A stretch of DNA of 64,000 bases from an uncultured Eubacteriales bacterium (GCA_934541115.1 CAKTDF010000009.1:16035-80034); one strand, 5' to 3'. Numbered from the stretch's first letter, positions 24,728 through 34,230 are shown. Notes: a model not told the origin generated them from the sequence alone. Numbers and translations are program-made.

Positions 24728-25945
24728 TTAAAAATCAACCTCGGTATCATAGTAGCAGCACTTGAGAAGCTTTTCCATCTCTTCAACGCTGGGCTGGCGG
24801 GGGTTGGAGCCGGTGCAGGCGTCGCCGATGGCGTTGACTGCGATGTCACGAAGTCTTTCAAGGAAAACTTCTTCCGGAACAAAGCCCTGCTCAACAGGAT
24901 AGCTGTCTGCGCCGTAATTTTTAATGCAGTGCGGAATGTTGAGGTCGTCGTTCATTTTGCGCAGAGCTGCGATGAGGAGCTTGATCTTTTCTTCGGTCGT
25001 CTCGCCGCCGAGATTCATATAATCGGCAATCTTTGCATAACGCTTTGCAGCGGTCTCGTCCTTGGCGTTGAAAGCGATGACCTTAGGAAGATACATTGCG
25101 TTTGCTGCGCCGTGGATAATGTGTGCACCGTAGTCTGCGAAAGCAGCGCCGGTCTTGTGAGCCATTGAGTGAACGATGCCGAGGAGGGCGTTTGAGAATG
25201 CCATACCTGCAAGGCACTGAGCGTTGTGCATACTGTCGCGCTTTGCCATGTCGCCGTTGTAGGAATCAACAAGGTCGTTCTGAATCATCTTGATTGCATA
25301 AAGAGCAAGAGGATCGGTGTAATCGCAGTTTGCGGTTGAAACATAAGCTTCAATTGCATGGGTCATTGCGTCCATACCGGTGTGAGCAACAAGCTTTTTG
25401 GGCATTGTTTCTGCAAGATCCGGGTCAACGATTGCAACGTCGGGAGTGATTTCAAAGTCAGCGATGGGGTATTTAATACCCTTTGAATAATCGGTGATGA
25501 TTGAAAAAGCGGTAACCTCGGTTGCTGTGCCCGATGTTGAAGAAACAGCGCAGAAGTGAGCTTTTTTACGCAGCTTCGGAAGACCGAAAACTTTGCACAT
25601 ATCTTCAAAAGTAACTTCCGGATATTCATACTTGATCCACATTGCCTTTGCAGCGTCGATCGGTGAGCCGCCGCCCATTGCAACGATCCAGTCGGGCTGG
25701 AACTTAAGCATTGCGTCTGCGCCTCTCATAACGGTTTCAACCGAGGGATCCGGCTCGATTCCGTCAAAAATCTCAACTTCCATTCCGGCTTCCTTCAAAT
25801 AATCAACAGCCTTGTCCAAAAAGCCGAAACGCTTCATTGAACCGCCGCCAACGCAAATCATTGCGCGCTTGCCTTCAAAAGATTTGAGTGCTTCAAGAGC
25901 TCCTTTTCCGTGATAAAGATCACGCGGTAACGTAAAACGTGCCAT
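24728..25945 (-). CDS. Iron-containing alcohol dehydrogenase
   Basis: 405 residues, Fe-ADH family; reduces aldehydes to alcohols with NAD(P)H during fermentation. Nucleotide-binding GGGSPIDAAKAMW and metal-binding residues in GMDAMTHAIEAY, GIVHSMAHKTGAAF and HGAANAMYLP are all present. ATG 25945 follows AAGGAGG. It is a single gene upstream of the nfn/hyd region on the same strand. Sequence style suggests ethanol or butanol dehydrogenase; the exact substrate cannot be told. A Rex operator was looked for and not seen in 25946-26225. Confidence 0.92.
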   Translation of the reverse strand: MARFTLPRDLYHGKGALEALKSFEGKRAMICVGGGSMKRFGFLDKAVDYLKEAGMEVEIFDGIEPDPSVETVMRGADAMLKFQPDWIVAMGGGSPIDAAKAMWIKYEYPEVTFEDMCKVFGLPKLRKKAHFCAVSSTSGTATEVTAFSIITDYSKGIKYPIADFEITPDVAIVDPDLAETMPKKLVAHTGMDAMTHAIEAYVSTANCDYTDPLALYAIKMIQNDLVDSYNGDMAKRDSMHNAQCLAGMAFSNALLGIVHSMAHKTGAAFADYGAHIIHGAANAMYLPKVIAFNAKDETAAKRYAKIADYMNLGGETTEEKIKLLIAALRKMNDDLNIPHCIKNYGADSYPVEQGFVPEEVFLERLRDIAVNAIGDACTGSNPRQPSVEEMEKLLKCCYYDTEVDF

Positions 25946-26152
25946 AGTATAAATTCCTCCTTAAAGAATCGGTTTTATTGCTTGAAATTGAACAAGTTTT
26001 TGTCCTCAGACTTTTTCTTGTCGTGGGTATTGTAGCAAAGAACTCTCTGTTTGGGAATTGCGTGTTTTTCATATGGGTAATGCATGTATAGATATCCCAT
26101 TTATCTAATTACTTTGGACTTATATGCGTTTAGTAGATTCTGAATAAAAAAA

Positions 26153-26182
26153 TTACAATATTTTAACTTTTTTAATTATAAT
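26153..26182 (+). promoter_or_regulatory. Possible promoter of the GPH transporter gene
   Basis: TTACAA, 18-nt spacer, TATAAT in a very A/T-rich stretch; 44 bases before the start codon. Confidence 0.4.
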
Positions 26183-26225
26183 TGCCCAAGCAATATGTTA
26201 AAATCAAAAACAGGAGTTGATGTGA

Positions 26226-28196
26226 ATGGAAAAAACGAACAAAAAAACCGAACTTGTTCAAAAGGTAAAAGACGGATTTGGAAAAATCAAAGCCAACTGG
26301 AAAACACCTTCCGAGGGCAGATATGTTCCGCTTAAAGAAGTTGCAGCATATAGCGTGGGCGGAATCGGCGCCAAATTTTTAATCAATACTGTTTGGACAA
26401 TAGGTCTTTCCGGAACGAGTCTGCTTGCCGGATCCGCTCTCGGTCTTGAGGTCGGCGACCTCACAACGCTGAATATTATTGCAACGGTTCTTAACTATGT
26501 TCTCAACACCTTGCGCGGATATATAATTGATAACACGCGTTCGTCAAAGGGCAAGTTCAGACCGTATATTCTTTATATGGGCATACCCTCCGCTGTTATT
26601 GTTACTGCTTTTGCGTTCCTCCCATTTGAAACAATGAGCTATTCCGCAAAGCTGTATTCTCTTTTTGGGGCATATATGCTCCTTCAGCTTACGAATCCGT
26701 TTTATGATCAGGCATATACTACGCTCGTTCAGGTAATGAGTCCGAACTCGACCGAAAGGGCAGACATAATCACCGTTTCAACCTTTGTTTATTCGCTTGC
26801 GCCGTCGATCACGGGCTTTGCTTTTCCGGCAATCGGCGGCTTTTGCGGCGGACTTGACAATATCAATGCGTATAGGGTTATTCTGCCGCTGTTCGGAATT
26901 GTGGGTGCGCTCATAGGACTTATTGCATATTTCGGAACAAAGGAGAGGATAATCGTTGCAAAAGACTATGTTCCGAGGGTTCCGTTCATCAAGGGACTCA
27001 TGCTCGGCGCAACGAACAAATATCAGTGGGCAAGGTCAATTCAGTCATGGTTCGTTTATTTTCAGTGCGGAATAGGAAACGTTACAACCTGGTACTTTTT
27101 CTACGGCATAAAAGATGTTTATAACCTGTCTACGGAACAGCAGGGCTTGTACAACGGACTCATTATAACTATACTCGGCGCGGCGTCCACACCTGCAATG
27201 CTGGTCTTTCCGTTCCTTGTCAGAAAATTGGGCAAGCGCAACCTGGTGATTATTTATTCTGTCGGAACGATAGCTTCTCTTTTGGGAATGGTACTTTCTT
27301 TGAAAAATATCTGGGCGCTTTTTGTTTTTTCATTTATAAAGGCGTTTTTCGGAACGTTTCCGACCTTGATGGACGGAGCGATAAATGCGGATATACTTGA
27401 CTATCAGCAATATAAAAGCGGTCACAGAGTTGAGGGCATGCTGGGTCAGCTTTCCGGATACATCAGCATTGCCGCAACAATGGCGGTTACATATATCGTC
27501 AACACCGTTCTCATTCAGAACCGTTACGGACTTATCAAAAACTACGACGATCTTTATAATCAGAGCTTTCGCGAACCGATTTCGCGCGGAATGATCGTTT
27601 TCACAATGATCGGATATGCGATTTCGCTGATTCCATTCATTACAATGTATACTCTCACTGAAGAGGATCACAACGCGCACATTGATGTTCTGAAAATCAG
27701 AGCGGCGCTTGAAGACTATGCGACCGGTGATCTTTCGGAGGGTCAGCTTGGCGAGGCGGTCGGAATATACCGCAGTGCAGAGGCTGCGTTGGCCGAGACT
27801 GAGGAAAAGCTTTCAAATTCTTCCACTCTCAAACACAAAGAAAAGACCCGACTCAAACGTCAGCTCAAAGCACTTCTTCTTGTTACAGAAGAAAAGAATC
27901 GTTTTGAAAGCGAAAACATGCAAAAAGCGCTTTCAAAGGCAAGGGAGCTTTTGACTCATACAACAGAGGAGCTTTATTCCGTGAGCGAGCCGTCGCTTGA
28001 CGCGTATAATGCGGCTAACGCTATGCCCGAGACGACAAAAGAAGAACGCGAGGCAAAAAGCGCTGCACTCAAAAAGGCATCGAAAGAGCTTGACGCTTTT
28101 CACAAAAAGGCGTATGAATACATCAAGGCAAGAACGCTTCTCAAACAGTATGACTATTACCTCAACTGGAACAACATTTTTGAGGTTAAAAGATAA
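26226..28196 (+). CDS. GPH-family sugar:cation symporter with long C-terminal coiled-coil domain
   Basis: 656 residues. Residues about 40-475 form a twelve-helix major-facilitator core of the glycoside-pentoside-hexuronide type, with GYIIDNTRSSKGKFRPYILY (the conserved loop between helices 2 and 3) and LMDGAINADILDYQQYKSG. From about 479 to the end is a cytoplasmic tail of some 178 residues, mostly charged helix with heptad-like leucines (LSKARELLTHTTEEL). Ordinary GPH proteins are about 450-500 residues, so the tail is an addition; it is not a PTS IIA domain. AGGAG precedes the ATG. The next gene is glycogen phosphorylase. Substrate unknown, probably an oligosaccharide or glycoside. Confidence 0.87.
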   Translation: MEKTNKKTELVQKVKDGFGKIKANWKTPSEGRYVPLKEVAAYSVGGIGAKFLINTVWTIGLSGTSLLAGSALGLEVGDLTTLNIIATVLNYVLNTLRGYIIDNTRSSKGKFRPYILYMGIPSAVIVTAFAFLPFETMSYSAKLYSLFGAYMLLQLTNPFYDQAYTTLVQVMSPNSTERADIITVSTFVYSLAPSITGFAFPAIGGFCGGLDNINAYRVILPLFGIVGALIGLIAYFGTKERIIVAKDYVPRVPFIKGLMLGATNKYQWARSIQSWFVYFQCGIGNVTTWYFFYGIKDVYNLSTEQQGLYNGLIITILGAASTPAMLVFPFLVRKLGKRNLVIIYSVGTIASLLGMVLSLKNIWALFVFSFIKAFFGTFPTLMDGAINADILDYQQYKSGHRVEGMLGQLSGYISIAATMAVTYIVNTVLIQNRYGLIKNYDDLYNQSFREPISRGMIVFTMIGYAISLIPFITMYTLTEEDHNAHIDVLKIRAALEDYATGDLSEGQLGEAVGIYRSAEAALAETEEKLSNSSTLKHKEKTRLKRQLKALLLVTEEKNRFESENMQKALSKARELLTHTTEELYSVSEPSLDAYNAANAMPETTKEEREAKSAALKKASKELDAFHKKAYEYIKARTLLKQYDYYLNWNNIFEVKR

Positions 28197-28229
28197 ACGC
28201 TTTTTAAAAAAGCAAACTTGTCAAAACGC

Positions 28230-28270
28230 AAAAAAGGAGACGGGCACCTGGGCGTATCTGTCTCCTTTTT
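28230..28270 (+). terminator. Terminator of the GPH transporter gene
   Basis: AAAAAGGAGAC pairs with GTCTCCTTTTT around an 18-base loop. Confidence 0.8.
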
Positions 28271-28333
28271 GAACAGAAAAGCAGCTGTTTCTGTTGTGCG
28301 GCGGCTTTTTTGCCGCTTTCTTTTTATTACCTC

Positions 28334-28362
28334 TTGAATTTCTGCGGTTTTTAGTATAAAAT
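28334..28362 (+). promoter_or_regulatory. Promoter of glgP
   Basis: TTGAAT, 17-nt spacer, TAAAAT, 55 bases before the glgP start. Confidence 0.55.
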
Positions 28363-28417
28363 ATACAACACGGTTAATTAAAATGGAATGTTTTTTTGAT
28401 TTATTTGGAGGTTTTGT

Positions 28418-30823
28418 ATGAAATATTCGCTCACTAAAGCTCAAGCAAAAGAGCTTATTTCGGGAAAGCTTTCCCATTATTTCGGCGTGGGTATTCATGA
28501 AGCAACGGACGAACAGTATTATAAAGCCGTTGCGCTCATTGTCCGCGACCTTATGCATGAGGGCGTTCGCGAGTTTCGCAAAAAGGCTGAGCAGTCGGAT
28601 TCAAAAAAGATATATTATCTGAGCATGGAGTTCCTCATGGGACGTTCGCTCAAAAACAATCTTTTCAACCTCGGCTTGACAAAGACCTTTGACTCGGCAC
28701 TCAAGGATTTTGATATCAGCCTTGAAAAGCTCTATGATTGCGAGCCGGACGCAGGTCTTGGCAACGGCGGTCTCGGTCGTCTTGCAGCGTGCTATCTTGA
28801 CGGTCTTGCGACCCAAGGTTATAACGGTATGGGCTACAGTATTCTCTATGAGTGCGGAATTTTCAAGCAAAAGCTTGTTGACGGCTGGCAGACCGAACTG
28901 CCCGATTTTTGGCTCCCGGGCGGTGAGGTGTGGCTCGTTCCGAGAGAGCAGGAGTCCGTTGAAGTCAGCTTTGGCGGTCAGGTGATCGATCATTGGGACA
29001 GCCATTACCACTCTGTTGAAATGAACGGAGACACAAAAATCACCGCAATGCCGTATGACATGTTCGTCTCCGGCAACGGCGGAAAGGGCTACAGCATTCT
29101 CAGACTTTGGAAGTCAAAAGCACCGTCGCTTGATATGCACCTTTTTGACCAGGGTCAGTATATGAAAGCCATGGAACAGGCGGCTATGGCAGAAGTCATC
29201 AGCAAAATTCTCTATCCCTCCGATAATCACCCGGAGGGCAAGAGTCTGCGCCTTAAGCAGCAGTATTTCCTTGTTTCCGCTTCGGTTCAGGATATTGTTA
29301 AAAGACATCTCCGCCACTTTGGAACAATGGAAAATTTTGCGGAAAAGAACGCTGTTCATATTAACGATACCCACCCGACTCTTTCAATTCCGGAGCTTAT
29401 GCGCATTCTTCTTGACGAATGCGGATACGGCTGGGATGATGCGTGGAAGATAGTTACTGCCTCATGCGCTTATACAAACCATACGGTTATGAAAGAGGCG
29501 CTTGAATGCTGGTCCGAGAGTCTCGTTCAGTCTCTTCTTCCCCGTATATATCAGATCATCAAGGAGATCGACAATCGCTACCGCGCTCACATCTGGGAGA
29601 TGACCCATGACGCGGGAAAGGTTGAGGAACTTGCAGTAACCTCTGGCGGCGTTGTCAGAATGGCTAACCTCTGTGTTGCTTCCTGCCATAGCGTCAACGG
29701 TGTTTCCGCCCTCCACAGTCAGATTCTCAAGGATACGGTTTTTAACGGATACTATAAGCTTACACCGGAAAAATTTACCAACGTCACCAACGGAATTGCA
29801 CACCGTCGCTGGCTCTGTCAGGCTAACCCGTCTCTTTCGGCGCTGCTTGAGGGACTTATCGGAAAAGGCTTTGTTACCAATGCCGCAGAGCTTTCAAAGC
29901 TTGCCGAATACAAAGACAACAAGGCGGTGCTCGCCGCGCTTGAAAAGGTCAAGCTGCACAACAAGGAGAATTTTGCCGCTCTTGTCAAAAAGCAGACCGG
30001 AATTGAGCTTGACCCGACCTCTGTTTTTGACGTTCAGGTCAAAAGGCTGCACGAATACAAACGCCAGCATCTCAACGCTTTCCAAATTGTTGCAAAATAC
30101 CTTGAAATCAAGGCTAATCCGAACGGGAACTATGTTCCGCATACCTACATTTTCGGTGCAAAGGCGGCATCCGGTTACTTCATGGCAAAAAAGATTATCA
30201 GCTTTATTGTTGCCCTTGCCGACCTTGTGAACAATGATCCCGATGTCAGAGGCAGACTCAAAATTGTCTATGTTGAGGACTACAACGTGACCGCAGCGGA
30301 AAGACTTATGCCTGCCGCGGACATCAGTGAGCAGATCTCTCTTGCCGGAACAGAGGCAAGCGGAACCGGCAACATGAAGCTTATGCTCAACGGTGCAATC
30401 ACGCTCGGTACTCTTGACGGCGCAAATGTTGAAATTCATGAGGCTGTCGGAAGTGAAAACATGATCCTTTTCGGCATGACTACTCCCGAGGTAAACGACC
30501 TCAAACGCACAGGCTATAACCCGATGAACTACTTCAATAACAATCCGGAGCTTCGCGCCGTTATTGAATTCATTCAGCAGGGAATAGGCGGAAAGCAATT
30601 CCCCGAAATCGGCAACACGATCATTCACCATGACCCGTATATGGTTCTTGCAGACTTTGCCGATTACAGAAACGCTCAGAAAAAGATTGATACTCTTTGG
30701 GCGGACAGAGAGCATTGGAACAAAATGTCGCTCATCAACATTGCAGGTGCGGGACGCTTTGCCGCCGACCGCGCGGTCAACGACTATGCGCGTGACATCT
30801 GGCACACAAATCCGGTGAAGTAA
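28418..30823 (+). CDS. glgP: Glycogen/starch phosphorylase
   Basis: 801 residues, cytoplasmic; releases glucose 1-phosphate from alpha-1,4-glucan using phosphate and pyridoxal phosphate. YYLSMEFLMGRSLKNNL at the N-terminus, LGNGGLGRLAACYLDG, KRLHEYKRQHLN and the PLP-lysine signature EASGTGNMKLMLNGAITLGT are all intact, and length is normal. GGAGG lies before the ATG. It is cotranscribed with the HAD phosphatase gene 1 base downstream and follows a sugar transporter, so the region handles carbohydrate storage and breakdown. Confidence 0.97.
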   Translation: MKYSLTKAQAKELISGKLSHYFGVGIHEATDEQYYKAVALIVRDLMHEGVREFRKKAEQSDSKKIYYLSMEFLMGRSLKNNLFNLGLTKTFDSALKDFDISLEKLYDCEPDAGLGNGGLGRLAACYLDGLATQGYNGMGYSILYECGIFKQKLVDGWQTELPDFWLPGGEVWLVPREQESVEVSFGGQVIDHWDSHYHSVEMNGDTKITAMPYDMFVSGNGGKGYSILRLWKSKAPSLDMHLFDQGQYMKAMEQAAMAEVISKILYPSDNHPEGKSLRLKQQYFLVSASVQDIVKRHLRHFGTMENFAEKNAVHINDTHPTLSIPELMRILLDECGYGWDDAWKIVTASCAYTNHTVMKEALECWSESLVQSLLPRIYQIIKEIDNRYRAHIWEMTHDAGKVEELAVTSGGVVRMANLCVASCHSVNGVSALHSQILKDTVFNGYYKLTPEKFTNVTNGIAHRRWLCQANPSLSALLEGLIGKGFVTNAAELSKLAEYKDNKAVLAALEKVKLHNKENFAALVKKQTGIELDPTSVFDVQVKRLHEYKRQHLNAFQIVAKYLEIKANPNGNYVPHTYIFGAKAASGYFMAKKIISFIVALADLVNNDPDVRGRLKIVYVEDYNVTAAERLMPAADISEQISLAGTEASGTGNMKLMLNGAITLGTLDGANVEIHEAVGSENMILFGMTTPEVNDLKRTGYNPMNYFNNNPELRAVIEFIQQGIGGKQFPEIGNTIIHHDPYMVLADFADYRNAQKKIDTLWADREHWNKMSLINIAGAGRFAADRAVNDYARDIWHTNPVK

Positions 30824-30824
30824 A

Positions 30825-31472
30825 ATGAAAAAAGCGGTTATTTTTGATCTTGACGGAACGTTGCTCAACACTCTCGGCGACCTTGCTTCGAGCGTAAACT
30901 TTGCGCTTTGCGAATGCGGATATCCGGAAAGGACAATCGACGAGGTGCGTTCATTTATCGGCAACGGCGTTGTGGTGCTCATACACCGCAGTGTTCCGGA
31001 CGGTACGGCTCAGGCAGACGAAAAAAAGTGTTTTGAAATTTTCAGAAAAAGATATCTTGAACACATGGAGGATACTACCGCGCCTTATGAGGGCGTGAAT
31101 GAACTGATTTTTGAGCTTTCAAAGCTCGGCATAAAAACCGCGGTTGTTTCCAACAAGCTTGACGCCGGTGTAAAAGGTCTTTGCAAAGAGTATTTTCCGC
31201 ATCTGACCTGTGCTTTCGGAGTGAATACAGAGAGCGAGCGCAAGCCTGCTCCGACGAATGTTTTTAAAGCTCTCAATGAGTTGAAGGTTGAAAAAGCGGA
31301 CGCACTGTATGTAGGCGACAGCGAGGTTGACGTTCAAACCGCGCAAAACGCAGGGCTTGGAATGCTCGGTGTGACATGGGGATACCGCAGCCGCGAGGAG
31401 CTTATTGGCTCCGGTGCAGAAACTACGGTCGACAGCCCGTCACAGATTCTTGAATATATAAAGCAATCCTGA
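30825..31472 (+). CDS. HAD-family phosphatase, phosphoglycolate-phosphatase-like
   Basis: 215 residues. Motif I FDLDGTLLNT with the nucleophile Asp, motif II VVSNKLD, motif III around ERKPAP, motif IV GDSEVDVQTA; a helical C1 cap between motifs I and II. These make it a Gph/PGP-type enzyme, but such proteins act on many phosphorylated metabolites. Its start lies one base after the glgP stop, implying translational coupling and perhaps a role in sugar-phosphate turnover. Confidence 0.9.
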   Translation: MKKAVIFDLDGTLLNTLGDLASSVNFALCECGYPERTIDEVRSFIGNGVVVLIHRSVPDGTAQADEKKCFEIFRKRYLEHMEDTTAPYEGVNELIFELSKLGIKTAVVSNKLDAGVKGLCKEYFPHLTCAFGVNTESERKPAPTNVFKALNELKVEKADALYVGDSEVDVQTAQNAGLGMLGVTWGYRSREELIGSGAETTVDSPSQILEYIKQS

Positions 31473-31535
31473 ATACTTCTGCCGTATGCGGCAGCAAAAG
31501 CGCTGAGAACAGCAAAAATCATTTTTATACAACAA

Positions 31536-31600
31536 AAAAAGACTATATTTCGTATGAGGCTTCAATCGATATGCCTCGTGAAATATAGTCTTTTGTTTTG
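31536..31600. terminator. Terminator after the glgP operon
   Basis: AAAAGACTATATTTC pairs with GAAATATAGTCTTTT, with an inner GAGGC/GCCTC extension; T-rich on both strands, so it can also serve the converging DtxR gene. Confidence 0.85.
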
Positions 31601-31682
31601 CTTTCAAGCCTGTCGAAATATTATTCCGAATTGTTTTGAAGCGTCTGACAGTGCAGAGGGGAACTTTCGGTCAAACTGTTTT

Positions 31683-32063
31683 TCATTCGTTTTGGCTCTT
31701 GTGGCTGCGATAATATTTTTTGAGCGCCTCAAATGAGGTATCACTTATAACATGCTCCATTTTGCATGCGTCCTCAAGGGCGGTAGTTTCATCAACACCG
31801 ATGCTCATGAGCAGGTCTGTGAGCACGGTGTGGCGCTCATAGATTTTTTCGGCAATATAACGTCCCTCGGCGGTGAGTGAGATATAGCCGTTGCCGTCAA
31901 CAGTTATATATCCGCCGTTTTTGAGCAGTCCGACGGCGCGGCTTACGCTCGGCTTTGAAAATCCCATGTAATCTGCAACGTCAAGCGAGCGCACGTTTGT
32001 CTGCTGATTTGAAAGAATGTGTATAGTCTCAAGATACATTTCGCCCGATTCCTGCAAGTGCAT
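31683..32063 (-). CDS. DtxR/MntR-family metal-dependent regulator
   Basis: 126 residues: an N-terminal winged helix (VADYMGFSKPSVSRAVGLL) and a dimerisation/metal domain, with no C-terminal SH3 domain, as in MntR. The metal ligands, however, are of DtxR type: Met9 in GEMYLETI, and Cys100-Glu103-His104 in DACKMEH, where MntR has Asp and Glu. His78 matches the ancillary site. Fe2+ sensing is therefore suggested over Mn2+. ATG 32063 has AAGGGAG. No metal transporter is adjacent, though the Mn-type exporter at 55641 is in the same window. Confidence 0.88.
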   Translation of the reverse strand: MHLQESGEMYLETIHILSNQQTNVRSLDVADYMGFSKPSVSRAVGLLKNGGYITVDGNGYISLTAEGRYIAEKIYERHTVLTDLLMSIGVDETTALEDACKMEHVISDTSFEALKKYYRSHKSQNE

Positions 32064-32142
32064 AAAACCGCTCCCTTCTGATTTAAGCTATCAAAAAAAT
32101 ATTTTACCACTGTTTTCAAAAAAAATCAACAAAAGAAACCGG

Positions 32143-32171
32143 TTGATAAATTAAAAGTAATATATTATAAT
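32143..32171 (+). promoter_or_regulatory. Promoter of the tautomerase gene
   Basis: TTGATA, 17-nt spacer, TATAAT, 35 bases before the start codon. Confidence 0.7.
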
Positions 32172-32206
32172 ATTAGTGTTCTGATATGATTAAAAGGAGT
32201 GTTTTT

Positions 32207-32551
32207 ATGCCGTACATTGAACTTAAAACCACCGCAACTGTTTCAGACAGCAAGGCTCAGAACCTCAAAGCTGCTTTTGGCAAGGCGATTGAGTGCTTTC
32301 CGGGAAAGACCGAAAGCTGGCTGATGGTGAACATTGAGGATCAAAAGAAAATGTGGTTCAAAGGAGATAACAGCAGAGGTTGCGCAATGGTTTCTGTTGA
32401 CCTTTTGGGCAGTGTTTCATCTTCGGCGTCTGAAAAAATGACCGCAAGGCTCTGTGAGGTGCTTTCAAGCGAGCTTTCGCTTTCACCCGACAGAGTGTAT
32501 GTCAAGTATTCGGGCTTTTCCGATTGGGGCTGGAACGGCGGCAATTTCTGA
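32207..32551 (+). CDS. MIF-like tautomerase
   Basis: 114 residues, macrophage-migration-inhibitory-factor superfamily; members tautomerise phenylpyruvate-like substrates using the N-terminal proline. I start at ATG 32207 because it places Pro immediately after Met (MPYIEL), the catalytic position, and AAAGGAG lies 7 bases upstream; an in-frame ATG seven codons earlier would bury that proline. The C-terminal FSDWGWNGGNF resembles the MIF end. Single-gene unit with its own promoter and terminator. The role in a gut-type anaerobe is unknown; cytoplasmic, since no signal peptide. Confidence 0.88.
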   Translation: MPYIELKTTATVSDSKAQNLKAAFGKAIECFPGKTESWLMVNIEDQKKMWFKGDNSRGCAMVSVDLLGSVSSSASEKMTARLCEVLSSELSLSPDRVYVKYSGFSDWGWNGGNF

Positions 32552-32565
32552 GCCTATTCAACGCC

Positions 32566-32609
32566 AAACAAAACAGGGCGCTCATTTTGACGCCCTGTTT
32601 TGTTTTTTT
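32566..32609. terminator. Bidirectional terminator between the tautomerase and beta-propeller genes
   Basis: AAAACAGGGCG pairs with CGCCCTGTTTT, then GTTTTTTT; an A-run on the other side serves the converging gene. Confidence 0.85.
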
Positions 32610-32621
32610 ATTATTGTTCTT

Positions 32622-34163
32622 TTACTTTGAGTCAGTGATTGAAATCAGACCGTTGAAAACGCCGACGTAAGCACTGCCGTTCGGACCTATCGTTATCGGG
32701 CCGTAGCTGTTATTCCAGTTTCTGCCTGTTCCTGTAAATACCTTGTAGACCGTTTCGCCGGTTTCAAAGTCAATCGCGGTGAAATACCACGCAACGGCGG
32801 ACTTTGGAATATCATTGTTCTGTTCCCTTGTATAAAGATATACAAGTCCGTTACCTGCCGAGAGCTTGGGAACAACGGTGCAGGAGGCTTCTCTGCTTTC
32901 CCAAACGACTTCGCAGCCGGTGCAGTCGTCGTTCATATCAATTCGTGTGACGCCCGGATAGCTTGACGGATCCTTGACAAGAAAGCCCGATCCGGTTTCG
33001 GTGTAATTGTTTTCAACAATGATTGAGCGTCCGTGTGCAATGAGACTGTTTTCGCTGACGGAGTATCCCTCGTCAAAAACGGGCTGTGTAACAATTGCTT
33101 CACCCGTTTCCCGGTCATAGACAACAACGTTGACTCTGCCGTCGGCATTGTCTGTGATTGCGCAAAGCTTTCTCACCGAACCGTTTGAACACGGAACGTC
33201 AAGGAGCGTAGGCGTTGTTCCGCTGCCCTGGTTTATCGCACCGGGCTTGAGTGTTGTTCCTCTGTCATATTCGGTTCGCCATGTGTATCTCGGAGTCTTG
33301 TTCTCGTCGAGGTCAAAGCGATACATTGCCGTATCGGAAACGATGTACATGCCGTCCTCGGCAACGGCAAAGCTGTTTTGAATTTCTTCGTTTTCCAGCT
33401 TTGTCATGCGTACTTCTTTGGTGTCTTTGTCAATTATGCCGACCTCGCCGGGACGTGTGACGAACCAGATGTTGCCCTCCCAGTCGGGAACCGCGTCGGT
33501 GATGAATGAACCCGAGGGGAGATACGGCATAAGGTCATATTCCTCCTCCACGACCCATTTGCATTTTCCGTCCGTTTCGTCAACGCGGAAAATCTGAACA
33601 ACGTTGTCAGAGTTGCCGATTATGGGTCTGTCGCCGTCAAGAAGGTGGCAGTATGCGCCGCCGGAGGTGTCGTTTGAGATGACGTCAAAGTCAAGTGTTT
33701 TGAAAAACTCTCTTGTTGAAGCGCGCTGAGGGAGTCTTGTTTCTGCAAGAATTTCAAGGGTATCCGCGTCGAGCAACAGCAGTCTGAAGCCGACGACATT
33801 GCCGCTTATGCACATAATTCTGCCCTTGCTGTCAAACATAAGCGTTGCAACAAGACCGCCGAAAACATTCATCGAGCGTGACTTTACAACCGGGTCAATG
33901 CCGAGAGGACCGGAATAATCATAGGTTCCGGTGTTGTATGAATTGCCGTGCATGCCGTTTCCGCCCTCTTTGGCAAGGAGAGGGTGTTGCGGAACGCTGA
34001 CATTTTGCAGCGGCTTGCTTTCTGCCGCCTTACCGTAGTATGCTGGGCAGAAACGTGAAATAAGTGGTTGGCGAATTGCGCCGCCCGGACTGAGGAAAAG
34101 CATTAAAAATGCCGAGAGCGCAGAAATGATTTTCAAAAATGCGCCGGAAAAGAATGATTTCAT
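32622..34163 (-). CDS. Secreted beta-propeller (quinoprotein-like) protein
   Basis: 513 residues. N-terminal hydrophobic segment (IISALSAFLMLFLSPGGA) acts as a signal peptide or anchor. The rest is a series of about seven repeats of the type D-x-x-T-G-E-x-x-x/F-I-T-D-A-V-P-D-W-E-G-N, typical of beta-propellers such as PQQ-like folds (IDKDTKEVRMTK, YDRETGEAIV, IDFETGETVYKVF). No catalytic motif is evident, so it may bind ligands at the surface. ATG 34163 with AAAGGAG 8 bases upstream. It follows the metallophosphoesterase gene after 67 bases, probably in one operon. Confidence 0.75.
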   Translation of the reverse strand: MKSFFSGAFLKIISALSAFLMLFLSPGGAIRQPLISRFCPAYYGKAAESKPLQNVSVPQHPLLAKEGGNGMHGNSYNTGTYDYSGPLGIDPVVKSRSMNVFGGLVATLMFDSKGRIMCISGNVVGFRLLLLDADTLEILAETRLPQRASTREFFKTLDFDVISNDTSGGAYCHLLDGDRPIIGNSDNVVQIFRVDETDGKCKWVVEEEYDLMPYLPSGSFITDAVPDWEGNIWFVTRPGEVGIIDKDTKEVRMTKLENEEIQNSFAVAEDGMYIVSDTAMYRFDLDENKTPRYTWRTEYDRGTTLKPGAINQGSGTTPTLLDVPCSNGSVRKLCAITDNADGRVNVVVYDRETGEAIVTQPVFDEGYSVSENSLIAHGRSIIVENNYTETGSGFLVKDPSSYPGVTRIDMNDDCTGCEVVWESREASCTVVPKLSAGNGLVYLYTREQNNDIPKSAVAWYFTAIDFETGETVYKVFTGTGRNWNNSYGPITIGPNGSAYVGVFNGLISITDSK

Positions 34164-34230
34164 GTGTTTTTCTCCTTTCAATCTCCAATTTTTTGCCGAT
34201 CAGTCGGCAAATGAAAATTTTATGTTCACA

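Noticed and set aside
25946..26225. Rex operator upstream of the alcohol dehydrogenase
   Set aside because: Only TTGAAATTGAACAA is present, which lacks the spacing and core of TTGTTAA-N4-TTAACAA.
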